Source of the DNA: Eudoraea sp. | GTDB taxonomy: Bacteria; Bacteroidota; Bacteroidia; Flavobacteriales; Flavobacteriaceae | Direction of reading: 5' to 3' | Length of the DNA: 8,026 nt | Assembly: GCA_024642325.1 (NCBI GenBank) | Contig: JAHEBI010000087.1 | Coordinates: 1-8,026 of the forward strand | Part shown: in pieces, positions 1 to 6,690 of the stretch | How positions within the stretch are numbered: position 1 is the stretch's first letter | How the letters are laid out: every line of letters starts with the position of its first letter | The notes under the pieces: generated by a model | Database searches by the model: none | Told to the model about the DNA's origin: nothing | What the model saw: the letters and a program-made list of their open reading frames with translations, nothing else | Position numbers and translations under genes: made by a program

Positions 1-16
1 ATAATGTTCGTTGAAG

Positions 17-277
17 TTAACTGGTAATTTCTTTTTGAACTAAATTAATATACAATTCCATTGCCTCTTCACGACCAATATTTTGAGCCTGAATCAAAGC
101 ATTAGCTTTAAAAGCATTTATTAATGGAGTTTTGCTTCCCGGGTTATTATAGTTTTTATTGGCAATTTTATAATACGCATATAATTTCAACAACAAGTCA
201 GCCGGCAATGGCTTTTTGTAGTCATTTACCTGTTTAACTGCGTTTAAAAAATCGCTATATAATTTATCATTCTTCAT
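17..277 (-). CDS. Acyl-CoA-binding protein (ACBP family)
   Basis: Small soluble protein predicted to bind long-chain acyl-CoA esters in the cytoplasm and present them to lipid enzymes. The ATG at 277 gives 86 residues, the classic ACBP length. The core LYAYYKIA (residues 32-39) matches the ACBP signature LYxxYKQA, with Tyr33, Tyr36 and Lys37 at ligand-binding positions. FKANA (56-60) and EEAMELYINLV (70-80) match the third and fourth helices, including the conserved lysine and the tyrosine before Ile-Asn. The tryptophans usual in helix 3 of eukaryotic ACBPs are absent. An upstream in-frame ATG at 319 would add 14 residues unlike the family and lengthen the overlap with psd to 53 nt, so 277 is preferred; it overlaps the end of psd by 11 nt. 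It is the last gene of the cluster visible here. Family assignment is confident; its partner enzyme is inference. Confidence 0.88.
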   Translation of the reverse strand: MKNDKLYSDFLNAVKQVNDYKKPLPADLLLKLYAYYKIANKNYNNPGSKTPLINAFKANALIQAQNIGREEAMELYINLVQKEITS

Positions 278-935
278 CCCTATGAGGAGTGGTTGCAATG
301 CAGGTTTTGGCACCAACAACTTTCTGGTTTAATTTTACAGTAATTGCACTGTCTAAGGGCAATAACAAATCTACCCTGGACCCAAATTTAATAAATCCCG
401 AATCCTCACCCTGTTGTACATTTTCCCCTACTTCTGCATAATTTACTATCCGCCTTGCCATGGCGCCGGCAATTTGCCTGTATAAAATGTCCCCGAATCT
501 GGGGGTATGGATTACAACAGTAGTCCGTTCGTTTTTTTCACTAGATTTTGGATGCCAGGCAACGAGATATTTTCCAGGATGATATTTGGAATATTTTATA
601 ACCCCACTCGCCGGATATCTCGTTACATGTACATTGGTTGGGGACATAAATATGGAGACCTGAATGCGTTTATCCTTAAAATATTCTTCCTCTTCCACTT
701 CTTCTATAACAACTACTTTTCCATCAACAGGGGCCAGAAGATCATTAAAATTCTTATTAACAACTCTCTTTGGATTTCTAAAAAACTGAAGAATAAGAAT
801 TAATATGACTAAAGCCAAAATTTGTATAGTCATCTTTAACCATGGTTCTGCTATATAAAATTGAGCCAATACAACAATAATAGCCATGCTAAAGAATGTT
901 GTTAGAATAATTTTCTGGCCTTCTCTATGAAACAT
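267..935 (-). CDS. psd: Phosphatidylserine decarboxylase proenzyme (short type)
   Basis: Converts phosphatidylserine to phosphatidylethanolamine at the cytoplasmic membrane, using a pyruvoyl group made by self-cleavage. The 222-residue protein is the short form found in Bacteroidota and archaea. Two hydrophobic segments (about 9-28 and 35-52) should anchor the N-terminus. The self-processing triad is visible: Asp71 in APVDGKV, His103 in PTNVHV, and Ser186 in KFGSR, where cleavage between Gly185 and Ser186 would give a beta chain of about 185 residues and an alpha chain of about 37. The start overlaps the end of cdsA by 11 nt and the stop overlaps the acyl-CoA-binding protein gene, so translational coupling is likely. 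CdsA supplies CDP-diacylglycerol for this pathway, but no phosphatidylserine synthase gene lies in the window. Confidence 0.96.
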   Translation of the reverse strand: MFHREGQKIILTTFFSMAIIVVLAQFYIAEPWLKMTIQILALVILILILQFFRNPKRVVNKNFNDLLAPVDGKVVVIEEVEEEEYFKDKRIQVSIFMSPTNVHVTRYPASGVIKYSKYHPGKYLVAWHPKSSEKNERTTVVIHTPRFGDILYRQIAGAMARRIVNYAEVGENVQQGEDSGFIKFGSRVDLLLPLDSAITVKLNQKVVGAKTCIATTPHRDEE

Positions 936-1728
936 ATGAAAACAACATTAAAGTTAAATAAGCAAATGGAGCTGCAAATATTAGACTATCTAAGCGATCT
1001 AACATACCCCCATGCCCCGGCAAAATGGCTCCACTATCTTTAACGCCAGCCTGCCTTTTTAGTTTAGATTCAATAAGGTCTCCCAAACTCCCTGTTAATA
1101 CAATAACCCCAGCCAGGATAACCCATTGTACAGGGTTTACAATATCTTCATATTTTGCCATAATATAAGCGGCTCCCAATGTAAAAAACAACCCACCGAT
1201 GGTACCTTCAATGGTCTTTTTAGGGGAAACTGCCGGATATAGTTTTGTGCGCCCCAGTGTTTTTCCCACTAAATAGGCAAAGGAATCATTAACCCAAATT
1301 AATATAAAAATTCCCATAATTAGATATTTTGCAAACTCATTATCTTTATATGGGATCATAGTTAAAAAAATGCATCCACCTCCAACATAGAATAGACCTG
1401 CAACAAACTTTTCATAATTATAATAGATTTTTTTCTTTTTTGAAAAAAGGTAGTAAATCAAACTGAAGTTAACAATGATAGTCAGAAACATGAGCATATT
1501 GATCAATATTTTATCATGTATAAGATAAATATAGGCCCACCATAGACCCAGATAGGCTATAAAAACATAGTAACCCCTTAGTGCAACCAGTCTTTTATAT
1601 TCATATAAACAGGCCAGGCCGAAAACCATAAAAAGGAAGTCAAATGCATCCGAACTAAGAAAAACAGCAGAAAGAAGCAGAATTACATAAACAGCTCCGG
1701 TTAATAAGCGCCTTAGAAGTTCTTTCAT
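925..1728 (-). CDS. cdsA: Phosphatidate cytidylyltransferase (CDP-diglyceride synthase)
   Basis: Makes CDP-diacylglycerol from phosphatidic acid and CTP, the branch-point precursor of membrane phospholipids. The 267-residue protein is hydrophobic throughout, with several membrane segments (roughly 10-40, 53-70, 75-95, 108-125, 133-155, 172-190, 200-218 and 248-266). The complete CDS family signature runs from Ser221 to Asp247: S-x-L-K-R (221-225), K-D (230-231), the LPGHGG block (236-241) and D-R-L-D (244-247), which includes the metal-binding aspartates. WVNDSFAY (145-152) and SPKKTIEG (168-175) are the other conserved blocks. Length is typical for the family. Its start lies 1 nt after the LUD gene stop and its end overlaps psd by 11 nt, so it sits in the middle of the operon. 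No Shine-Dalgarno sequence is evident. Confidence 0.96.
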   Translation of the reverse strand: MKELLRRLLTGAVYVILLLSAVFLSSDAFDFLFMVFGLACLYEYKRLVALRGYYVFIAYLGLWWAYIYLIHDKILINMLMFLTIIVNFSLIYYLFSKKKKIYYNYEKFVAGLFYVGGGCIFLTMIPYKDNEFAKYLIMGIFILIWVNDSFAYLVGKTLGRTKLYPAVSPKKTIEGTIGGLFFTLGAAYIMAKYEDIVNPVQWVILAGVIVLTGSLGDLIESKLKRQAGVKDSGAILPGHGGMLDRLDSLIFAAPFAYLTLMLFSYVS

Positions 1729-1729
1729 G

Positions 1730-2341
1730 CTAAAGGTCCTCCATAAGTAATAAGTACAAATGTTTTGTGCTGCTACCGTAGGTTAGAAAATCATTGGCAT
1801 TTTCTTCAGTACCCTGAAAATGTTTAATTGTAGTAATATTGGCAGGAATACCTTGTTTATATTTTTTTTTGATAGTTTTTAAACCCTCTCCTATTGTGTC
1901 AACCAATTGACTAGTGGTTGCAAAAACAATAACATTATCCGGCACCTCAGAAAGCTTCTTTTCTTTAAGTTGATTAGAACAAACCAGAATAGATCCGTTT
2001 TGGGCAACTAAATGTTCACAAGTAGTAAAGAAGATATCGCTGTCTTTTGCTTTCTCGGTAAAATTTAAATTGGATTTAGAAAATTTTTCCTCCAACCTGG
2101 GATTCATTACAAAAAAGGGAAGTTCCTCCCAATGATTTTCCTCAATTATATTTTTTAAAGCTTCTGAAACTTCATCAAACGAATCGCAATAAATGAATTT
2201 ACCACCATTCTTTTTAAAATGAATTGTAAATTTTTCATCAACGGGAATATTCAGGTCAGGCATATGCATGCCCCTAGTTTCCGCAGTTTCTTTGGAAACT
2301 TTCTTTTTACCACCACCAAATAGCTTGTCAAATAGACCCAT
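1730..2341 (-). CDS. LUD-domain (LutC/YkgG-like) protein of unknown role
   Basis: A 203-residue soluble protein that resembles the LUD domain (formerly DUF162) of LutB/LutC/YkgG proteins. After a basic N-terminal stretch (MGLFDKLFGGGKKK), the alpha/beta core includes FVMNP (77-81), SDIFFTTCEHLVAQNGSILV (101-120) with the family's Gly-Ser/Thr turn before a strand, and VIVFATTSQLVDTIGEGL (138-155). LutC acts with LutA and LutB in an iron-sulfur lactate oxidase, but neither is nearby and this protein has no cysteine cluster, so lactate use should not be assumed. It lies between ftsH (58-nt gap) and cdsA (1-nt gap), a neighbourhood that I recall from other Flavobacteriia. That conservation points to a role linked to membrane upkeep, but this is inference. 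Fold assignment is fairly firm; function is unknown. Confidence 0.8.
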   Translation of the reverse strand: MGLFDKLFGGGKKKVSKETAETRGMHMPDLNIPVDEKFTIHFKKNGGKFIYCDSFDEVSEALKNIIEENHWEELPFFVMNPRLEEKFSKSNLNFTEKAKDSDIFFTTCEHLVAQNGSILVCSNQLKEKKLSEVPDNVIVFATTSQLVDTIGEGLKTIKKKYKQGIPANITTIKHFQGTEENANDFLTYGSSTKHLYLLLMEDL

Positions 2342-2399
2342 CGATATATTTAGGCTTCAAATAATGCTCGATTGCTTAAAAAAACAACGTTTAGAATTA
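2342..2399 (-). promoter_or_regulatory. Possible internal promoter between ftsH and the LUD gene
   Basis: This 58-nt gap is the only sizeable one inside the six-gene cluster. On the minus strand it carries TTG (2385-2387), 19 nt, then ATTATTTG (2358-2365). The spacing fits the Bacteroidota pattern TTG-N17-23-TAnnTTTG, but the first two bases of the -7 box do not match. The predicted leader would be about 10 nt. No terminator-like hairpin is seen, so read-through from ftsH remains likely. Confidence 0.22.
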
Positions 2400-4391
2400 C
2401 TATTTATTTTCTTCAGTAGATTCTTCAGGTGTAAGCTTATCAGCACCAACTATTTCCTGACCTTTTTTATCAAACACTTTTTCAAAAGGTCGATCGCCGA
2501 AAATTTTAGTTAAATCCTCTTTAAAGATAACTTCTTTTTCCAATAAGCGTTCAGCTAATTCTGTAAGTTTATCTTTATTTTTTTTCAGCACTTCAATAGC
2601 CCTTTTATATTGCTCTTCAATTAATTTTGAAATTTCCTGATCAATTACCCGGGCAGTTTCTTCACTATACGGTTTGGTAAAACCGTATTCATTTTGACCA
2701 GAAGAGTCGTAGTATGTAAGATTCCCTATTTCTTCATTAAGGCCATAAATGGTTACCATTGCCCGCGCCTGTTTGGTTACTTTTTCCAAATCGCTTAGCG
2801 CACCGGTAGAAATTCTGTTGAATATTACTCTTTCTGCGGCCCTGCCACCTAAAGTAGCACACATTTCATCTTTCATTTGTTCCGGCCGAACAATAAGGCG
2901 CTCTTCGGGCAAATACCATGCTGAACCCAGAGATTGTCCTCTTGGTACGATGGTAACTTTAACCAATGGTGCAGCGTGTTCCAGCATCCAGCTTACAGTT
3001 GCATGGCCAGCCTCGTGATAGGCAATAGTCCTTTTTTCCTCCAGCGTAATAATTTTATTCTTTTTTTCAAGTCCACCAACTATTCTGTCCACTGCATCCA
3101 GGAAGTCCTGCTTTCCAACTGCCTTTTTTTCTTTACGTGCTGCAATAAGTGCAGCCTCATTGCAGACGTTCGCTATATCCGCTCCTGAAAAACCAGGTGT
3201 TTGCCTGGCCAGAAAATCAAGATCAAGTGTTTCAGAAGTTTTTATTGGCCTGAGGTGTACTTCAAATATTTCTTTTCTTTCCCTGATATCCGGAAGATCC
3301 ACATAAATCTGTCTGTCAAATCTACCCGCACGCATTAAAGCTTTATCCAAAACATCAGCACGGTTGGTAGCAGCCAATACAATAACATTGGTATTTGTGC
3401 CAAAACCATCCATTTCTGTTAATAACTGGTTTAGGGTATTTTCTCGTTCGTCATTGGATCCTGTGAAATTGTTTTTACCCCTTGCTCTTCCTATGGCATC
3501 AATTTCATCGATAAAAATAATAGCAGGGGATTTGTCTTTTGCCTGCTTAAAGAGATCCCTGACCCTTGATGCACCTACACCAACAAACATTTCAACAAAA
3601 TCTGATCCGGATAGTGAGAAAAAGGGAACTTTTGCCTCGCCCGCAACTGCTTTTGCCAGTAATGTTTTTCCAGTACCGGGAGGGCCTACTAATAAGGCTC
3701 CTTTAGGGATTTTACCTCCTAGGGAAGTAAACTTATCTGGGTACTTCAGGAATTCTACTATTTCTTCGACCTCTTCCTTGGCACCTTCTAAACCGGCAAC
3801 ATCTTTAAAAGAAGTTCTGGTATCTGTTTTTTCATCAAATAATTTAGCTTTGGATTTTCCAATATTAAAGATCTGACCCCCAGCACCTCCTCCGGCACCA
3901 CCGGACATTCTTCGCATCAGATAAATCCATATACCAATAATCAGGACAAATGGGAGTATAGACAACAAGAGCTCCATAAAAACATTGGACTCCTTATCAA
4001 ATTCTACTATGGTGTCTAAATTATTCTCCTTTTTTATTTCTGTAATCTCATTTTGAAATATCTGTAAATCACCATAATCCAAAACATATTGGGGAATAGA
4101 GCCTGTTGAAGGAAACAATGGTTTCTCGGCCACGTCCTTATGGACATCTTTTGCGAGCGCCTCATCGGATAAGAAAACCTTAGCCTGATTGGTATTTGTG
4201 ATAATCAAAATCTTTGTAATGTCTCCATTTCTAAGATATTCCTGAAGCTCAGAAGTAGTGGTTTTCTTGGTAGAAGCAAGATTGTCACTACCAAAAAATT
4301 GGAAAGCAATTAAGAATATTGCAATTAAACCATATATCCACCAGGAACTGAATCTAGGTTTCTTTTGCGGGGTATTATTATCTTTTGCCAT
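2400..4391 (-). CDS. ftsH: ATP-dependent zinc metalloprotease FtsH
   Basis: Membrane-anchored hexameric AAA+ protease that extracts and degrades damaged membrane proteins and short-lived cytoplasmic regulators. The 663-residue protein has the full family layout: a first membrane segment (about 16-33), a periplasmic domain (about 35-138), a second membrane segment (about 139-158), and a glycine-rich linker (164-172). The AAA module follows, with Walker A GPPGTGKT (236-243), pore loop FVG (269-271), Walker B IIFIDEID (291-298) and arginine fingers Arg354 and Arg357 in the second region of homology. The protease domain has HEAGH (459-463) and Asp534 as the likely third zinc ligand. The C-terminus is charged and variable. 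All catalytic residues are present. It starts 9 nt after the rsfS stop and is probably cotranscribed with it. Known substrates in other bacteria include LpxC in Escherichia coli; substrates here cannot be read from sequence. Confidence 0.98.
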   Translation of the reverse strand: MAKDNNTPQKKPRFSSWWIYGLIAIFLIAFQFFGSDNLASTKKTTTSELQEYLRNGDITKILIITNTNQAKVFLSDEALAKDVHKDVAEKPLFPSTGSIPQYVLDYGDLQIFQNEITEIKKENNLDTIVEFDKESNVFMELLLSILPFVLIIGIWIYLMRRMSGGAGGGAGGQIFNIGKSKAKLFDEKTDTRTSFKDVAGLEGAKEEVEEIVEFLKYPDKFTSLGGKIPKGALLVGPPGTGKTLLAKAVAGEAKVPFFSLSGSDFVEMFVGVGASRVRDLFKQAKDKSPAIIFIDEIDAIGRARGKNNFTGSNDERENTLNQLLTEMDGFGTNTNVIVLAATNRADVLDKALMRAGRFDRQIYVDLPDIRERKEIFEVHLRPIKTSETLDLDFLARQTPGFSGADIANVCNEAALIAARKEKKAVGKQDFLDAVDRIVGGLEKKNKIITLEEKRTIAYHEAGHATVSWMLEHAAPLVKVTIVPRGQSLGSAWYLPEERLIVRPEQMKDEMCATLGGRAAERVIFNRISTGALSDLEKVTKQARAMVTIYGLNEEIGNLTYYDSSGQNEYGFTKPYSEETARVIDQEISKLIEEQYKRAIEVLKKNKDKLTELAERLLEKEVIFKEDLTKIFGDRPFEKVFDKKGQEIVGADKLTPEESTEENK

Positions 4392-4400
4392 TGTCTTTTT

Positions 4401-4778
4401 TTACTGATTAAAGCTGCTTTCTACCATAGTGACCTTTGCGTCTCCCCAAAGTCCCTCAACATCATAAAATTCTCGTATATGTTTTTGAAATACATGAACA
4501 ACAATATTAACATAGTCCAACAATACCCATTCCGCATTTTCAGAACCTTCTATATGCCATGGTTTGTCTTTTGATGCCTTACTTACTGTTTTTTGGATTG
4601 AATTTACTATCGCATTTACATGCGTATTGGAAGTGCCATTACAAATTATGAAGTAGTCACAAACAGTATTCTCTATTTCCCTCAGGTCAAGTACATTTAT
4701 TTCGAGTCCTTTAACTTCTTCTATTCCATCTAAGATTAAGGTAATTAACTCATCTGCGCTAGCTTTCCTTTTCTGCAT
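4401..4778 (-). CDS. rsfS: Ribosomal silencing factor RsfS (YbeB/Iojap family)
   Basis: Binds ribosomal protein uL14 on the large subunit and blocks subunit joining, lowering translation in starved or stationary cells. The 125-residue length is typical. Family blocks are in order: a helical N-terminus, LEINVLDLREI (25-35), CDYFIICNGTSNTHV (40-54), WHIEGSENAEWVLLDY (74-89), VVHVF (93-97) and FYDVEGLWGDA (104-114). It is the first gene of the minus-strand cluster and lies 94 bp from the divergent biotin ligase gene. A good -7 promoter box stands close upstream of its start codon. The ATG at 4778 is the only sensible start, as the family core begins soon after it. Confidence 0.95.
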   Translation of the reverse strand: MQKRKASADELITLILDGIEEVKGLEINVLDLREIENTVCDYFIICNGTSNTHVNAIVNSIQKTVSKASKDKPWHIEGSENAEWVLLDYVNIVVHVFQKHIREFYDVEGLWGDAKVTMVESSFNQ

Positions 4779-4797
4779 TCAAAAATTTTAATTTGTG

Positions 4798-4805
4798 CAA
4801 AGTTA
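4798..4805 (-). promoter_or_regulatory. Candidate -7 promoter box for the rsfS-ftsH operon
   Basis: On the minus strand this reads TAACTTTG, an exact match to the Bacteroidota -7 consensus TAnnTTTG. It ends 19 nt before the rsfS ATG, so the leader would be only about 12-14 nt. No TTG is present 17-23 nt upstream, where A-rich sequence stands instead, so the -33 part is weak. Position at the head of a six-gene cluster supports it. Confidence 0.5.
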
Positions 4806-4813
4806 TTGTTTTT

Positions 4814-4848
4814 TTGTTTTCTTAGCTATTGTTTTTAACATAACATTG
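4814..4848 (+). promoter_or_regulatory. Weak candidate promoter for the biotin ligase gene
   Basis: A TTG at 4814-4816 is followed after 24 nt by TAACATTG (4841-4848), one base away from TAnnTTTG. The spacing is one longer than usual. Transcription would start near 4855, leaving a leader of about 18 nt before the ATG at 4873. No classical BirA operator can be expected, since the ligase lacks a DNA-binding domain. Confidence 0.3.
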
Positions 4849-4872
4849 TAGATCAAAAACGAAGTAGCCTAT

Positions 4873-5604
4873 ATGCGAATGATCAAACTTGATGCCACGG
4901 ATTCTACAAATGCCTACCTGAAAAATTTAATGCTTTCAGAGAAGCCGGAGGATTTTACAATAGTTGTTGCGAATGAGCAGTTAAACGGTAGGGGACAAAT
5001 GGGGACGCAATGGGAATCTGAAGCAGGTAAAAACCTAACTTTTAGTGTTTTAAAGTATTTTGATAACTTCCGGATTCAGGACCAGTTTTTGTTAAACATA
5101 ATCACTTCATTAGCTGTTTATAATACTCTTAAAAAATTATTTGTTCCAAATTTGTCTATAAAATGGCCTAACGACATTCTGTCAGGTAATTTTAAGATAT
5201 GCGGTATTCTTGTTGAAAATAACCTAAAAAATGATAAAATTCAGTCTTCTGTAATTGGTATTGGATTGAATGTTAATCAATTAGAATTTGGAAATTTAAA
5301 AACAGCATCTTCCCTGAAAAAAATTAAAGGCAGGAGTTTTAACCTTGATGAAGTACTCTCATCATTAGTATTAAATCTTAAAACCTTTTTTGAGGAAATT
5401 GAATTTAAAAAAGCAAATGAGCTTCGCGAGCATTACGAAACTCTGTTATTCAGGAAAGACAAGCCATCCACTTTTAAAGACAGCGATTCTAATTTGATTA
5501 CCGGATATATTCGAGGAATCTCAACAGAAGGCAAATTAGTAGTGGAATTGGAAGATTTCGTCTTAAAGCAATTTAAATTCAAGGAATTAGAGCTGCTGTA
5601 CTAA
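4873..5604 (+). CDS. birA: Biotin-[acetyl-CoA-carboxylase] ligase, monofunctional
   Basis: Activates biotin with ATP to biotinyl-AMP and attaches it to the lysine of biotin carrier domains, such as that of acetyl-CoA carboxylase. The 243-residue protein begins straight with the catalytic domain (LDATDSTNAYL, 6-16), so it lacks the N-terminal winged helix of E. coli BirA and cannot be a DNA-binding repressor of that type. Catalytic blocks are the biotin loop NGRGQMGTQW (38-47), KWPNDI (97-102) and KICGILVE (108-115), whose Lys108 corresponds to the active-site lysine. IGIGLNVN (128-135) follows, and residues 206-243 resemble the small C-terminal domain. A second ATG at 4879 would give an almost identical protein; an in-frame stop at 4849-4851 rules out extension. 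It is divergent from rsfS and convergent with the SRPBCC gene. Confidence 0.95.
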   Translation: MRMIKLDATDSTNAYLKNLMLSEKPEDFTIVVANEQLNGRGQMGTQWESEAGKNLTFSVLKYFDNFRIQDQFLLNIITSLAVYNTLKKLFVPNLSIKWPNDILSGNFKICGILVENNLKNDKIQSSVIGIGLNVNQLEFGNLKTASSLKKIKGRSFNLDEVLSSLVLNLKTFFEEIEFKKANELREHYETLLFRKDKPSTFKDSDSNLITGYIRGISTEGKLVVELEDFVLKQFKFKELELLY

Positions 5605-5610
5605 AATTAA

Positions 5611-5631
5611 TTTAAAAATCTATCTTTTAAA
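5611..5631. terminator. Weak AT-only hairpin in the convergent gap
   Basis: TTTAAAA (5611-5617) and TTTTAAA (5625-5631) are perfect inverted repeats around a 7-nt loop, in the 43-bp gap between the birA stop and the stop of the minus-strand SRPBCC gene. The place suits a bidirectional terminator, but the 7-bp stem has no G or C and such a repeat is easily expected by chance in AT-rich DNA. Confidence 0.25.
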
Positions 5632-5647
5632 ACACACGAAGGGGTGC

Positions 5648-6040
5648 TTAAATTTCGCTTAAATTATCTGATAGTGCGTTCATAAAATTGGTAATGGGTG
5701 TTTTTATCATCATAGCCATCATAGCGTTAAACTCTCCTTCAAAACTCAACATTACATCCGTTTCTTCATCGTTTTTAGAATCAATATCCACAGTAAGTGT
5801 AAATGGTAATTTATCACTGGCCGCTGCCAACACCAATTTATTAAAAGGTTGCTGACTTTTTCGTTTGAGTACGATTTGTGGCATTCCTTTAAGCGCAAAT
5901 AAGAAAGTGTCGTTGTCTAAAACTTCAAATTTATCAATACTATCGGGCATCAACTGTTCAAAATTTTTAAGATCAATGACAAATTCATAAACATCCTTTA
6001 TGTTTTTTGATACGGTTTTCTTTTCGGTTCCTATTTCCAT
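5648..6040 (-). CDS. SRPBCC-fold (START/polyketide-cyclase-like) protein, function unknown
   Basis: A 130-residue protein that looks like a small SRPBCC/coenzyme Q-binding-type fold, a helix-grip barrel with a deep hydrophobic pocket. The N-terminal strand is followed by VYEFVIDLKNFEQLMPDSI (residues 17-35), the typical first-helix region of this superfamily. Alternating strands follow, among them DTFLFALKGMPQIVLKRK (43-60) and LVLAAASDKLPFTLTVDI (69-86), and it ends with an amphipathic C-terminal helix (roughly 104-129) rich in Met, Phe and Asn. An upstream in-frame ATG at 6082 would add 14 residues inside pyrE; the ATG at 6040 leaves a 4-nt gap after the pyrE stop and starts at the fold boundary, so it is preferred. 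It is probably cotranscribed with pyrE. The ligand is unknown, and a link with pyrimidine synthesis is not implied by the fold. Confidence 0.8.
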   Translation of the reverse strand: MEIGTEKKTVSKNIKDVYEFVIDLKNFEQLMPDSIDKFEVLDNDTFLFALKGMPQIVLKRKSQQPFNKLVLAAASDKLPFTLTVDIDSKNDEETDVMLSFEGEFNAMMAMMIKTPITNFMNALSDNLSEI

Positions 6041-6044
6041 AGTT

Positions 6045-6686
6045 CTATGATTTCCATTTAGAAGGATTGTTTCTCCATTCAATTAACGTTTTTAATTGGT
6101 CCTCCTTTATATATTTGCGGGCAGAGGCCTGCTCTATAAGATAATCATAAGTGCTAAGTGTATGAAGTTCAATACCCCGGTCTTTAAAATTTTCTTCAGC
6201 TATACTAAAACCGTAAGTAAAGATGGCAAGCATGCCTTTCACTACGGCCCCATTAAGTTTTAAAGCTTCTACCGCATTTAAGCTGCTTTTTCCTGTGCTT
6301 ATAAGGTCTTCAATAACAACAACAGTCTGGTTATTGGATAACTGTCCTTCAATTTGATTTTGTCTCCCGTGCGATTTGGCTTCAGGCCTGACATAAATAA
6401 AAGGTAATCCCAGATAATCGGCAACAAGCATCCCAATACCAATTGCCCCGGTAGCCACACCCGCAATTATATCTGGCTTTCCATATAAGGCCACAAGTTG
6501 TGCAGCAATTTGTTCTCGTATATAATTTCTGATATCAGGATAAGAGAGGATTATCCTGTTGTCACAATAAATTGGAGATTTCCATCCAGAGGCCCAAGAA
6601 AAAGGATTTTCTGGTTTCAACTTTATTGCATTAATTTGCAGAAGGAGTTCGGCCGTTTTTGCGGCAGTGTTCTTGTCTAAAACCAT
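6045..6686 (-). CDS. pyrE: Orotate phosphoribosyltransferase
   Basis: Joins orotate and phosphoribosyl pyrophosphate to give orotidine 5'-phosphate in de novo pyrimidine synthesis. With the start at 6686 it has 213 residues, a normal length. Blocks in order are WASGWKSPIYCDNR (31-44), the substrate-binding region; GVATGAIGIG (76-85); the mobile catalytic loop RPEAKSHGRQNQIEGQ (100-115) with Lys104 and His106; and the PRPP loop VVVIEDLISTGKS (122-134) with acidic Glu126-Asp127. An in-frame ATG at 6740 would add 18 residues (beginning MFVKIKGES) that do not resemble the family and would overlap the divergent Nudix gene, so I reject it. Only 7 bp separate this start from the Nudix start. The SRPBCC gene follows after 4 nt. 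Confidence 0.96.
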   Translation of the reverse strand: MVLDKNTAAKTAELLLQINAIKLKPENPFSWASGWKSPIYCDNRIILSYPDIRNYIREQIAAQLVALYGKPDIIAGVATGAIGIGMLVADYLGLPFIYVRPEAKSHGRQNQIEGQLSNNQTVVVIEDLISTGKSSLNAVEALKLNGAVVKGMLAIFTYGFSIAEENFKDRGIELHTLSTYDYLIEQASARKYIKEDQLKTLIEWRNNPSKWKS

Positions 6687-6690
6687 TTCA

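Noticed and set aside
1..16. Possible end of another gene at the left edge
   Set aside because: Sixteen bases are too few to support any feature.
507..803. 98-codon plus-strand open frame opposite psd
   Set aside because: Lies wholly antisense to psd, low-complexity Phe/Asn/Ile-rich translation, no promoter or family match.
2749..3188. Two overlapping plus-strand open frames opposite the ftsH protease domain
   Set aside because: Antisense to the HEAGH region, overlap each other in different frames, and have no family features.
3364..3876. 170-codon plus-strand open frame opposite the ftsH AAA domain
   Set aside because: Complement of a strongly conserved coding region; the translation has no recognisable domain, and FtsH explains the bases fully.
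4801..4860. T-rich stretch as riboswitch or small RNA
   Set aside because: No stable pairing or known aptamer pattern; the T/A richness fits two divergent promoters.
6631..6647. Promoter-like TTAATTTG and SD-like GAAGGAG upstream of the Nudix gene
   Set aside because: The -7 match is imperfect with no -33 TTG, and the purine stretch is almost 50 nt from the start; both lie in pyrE coding sequence.
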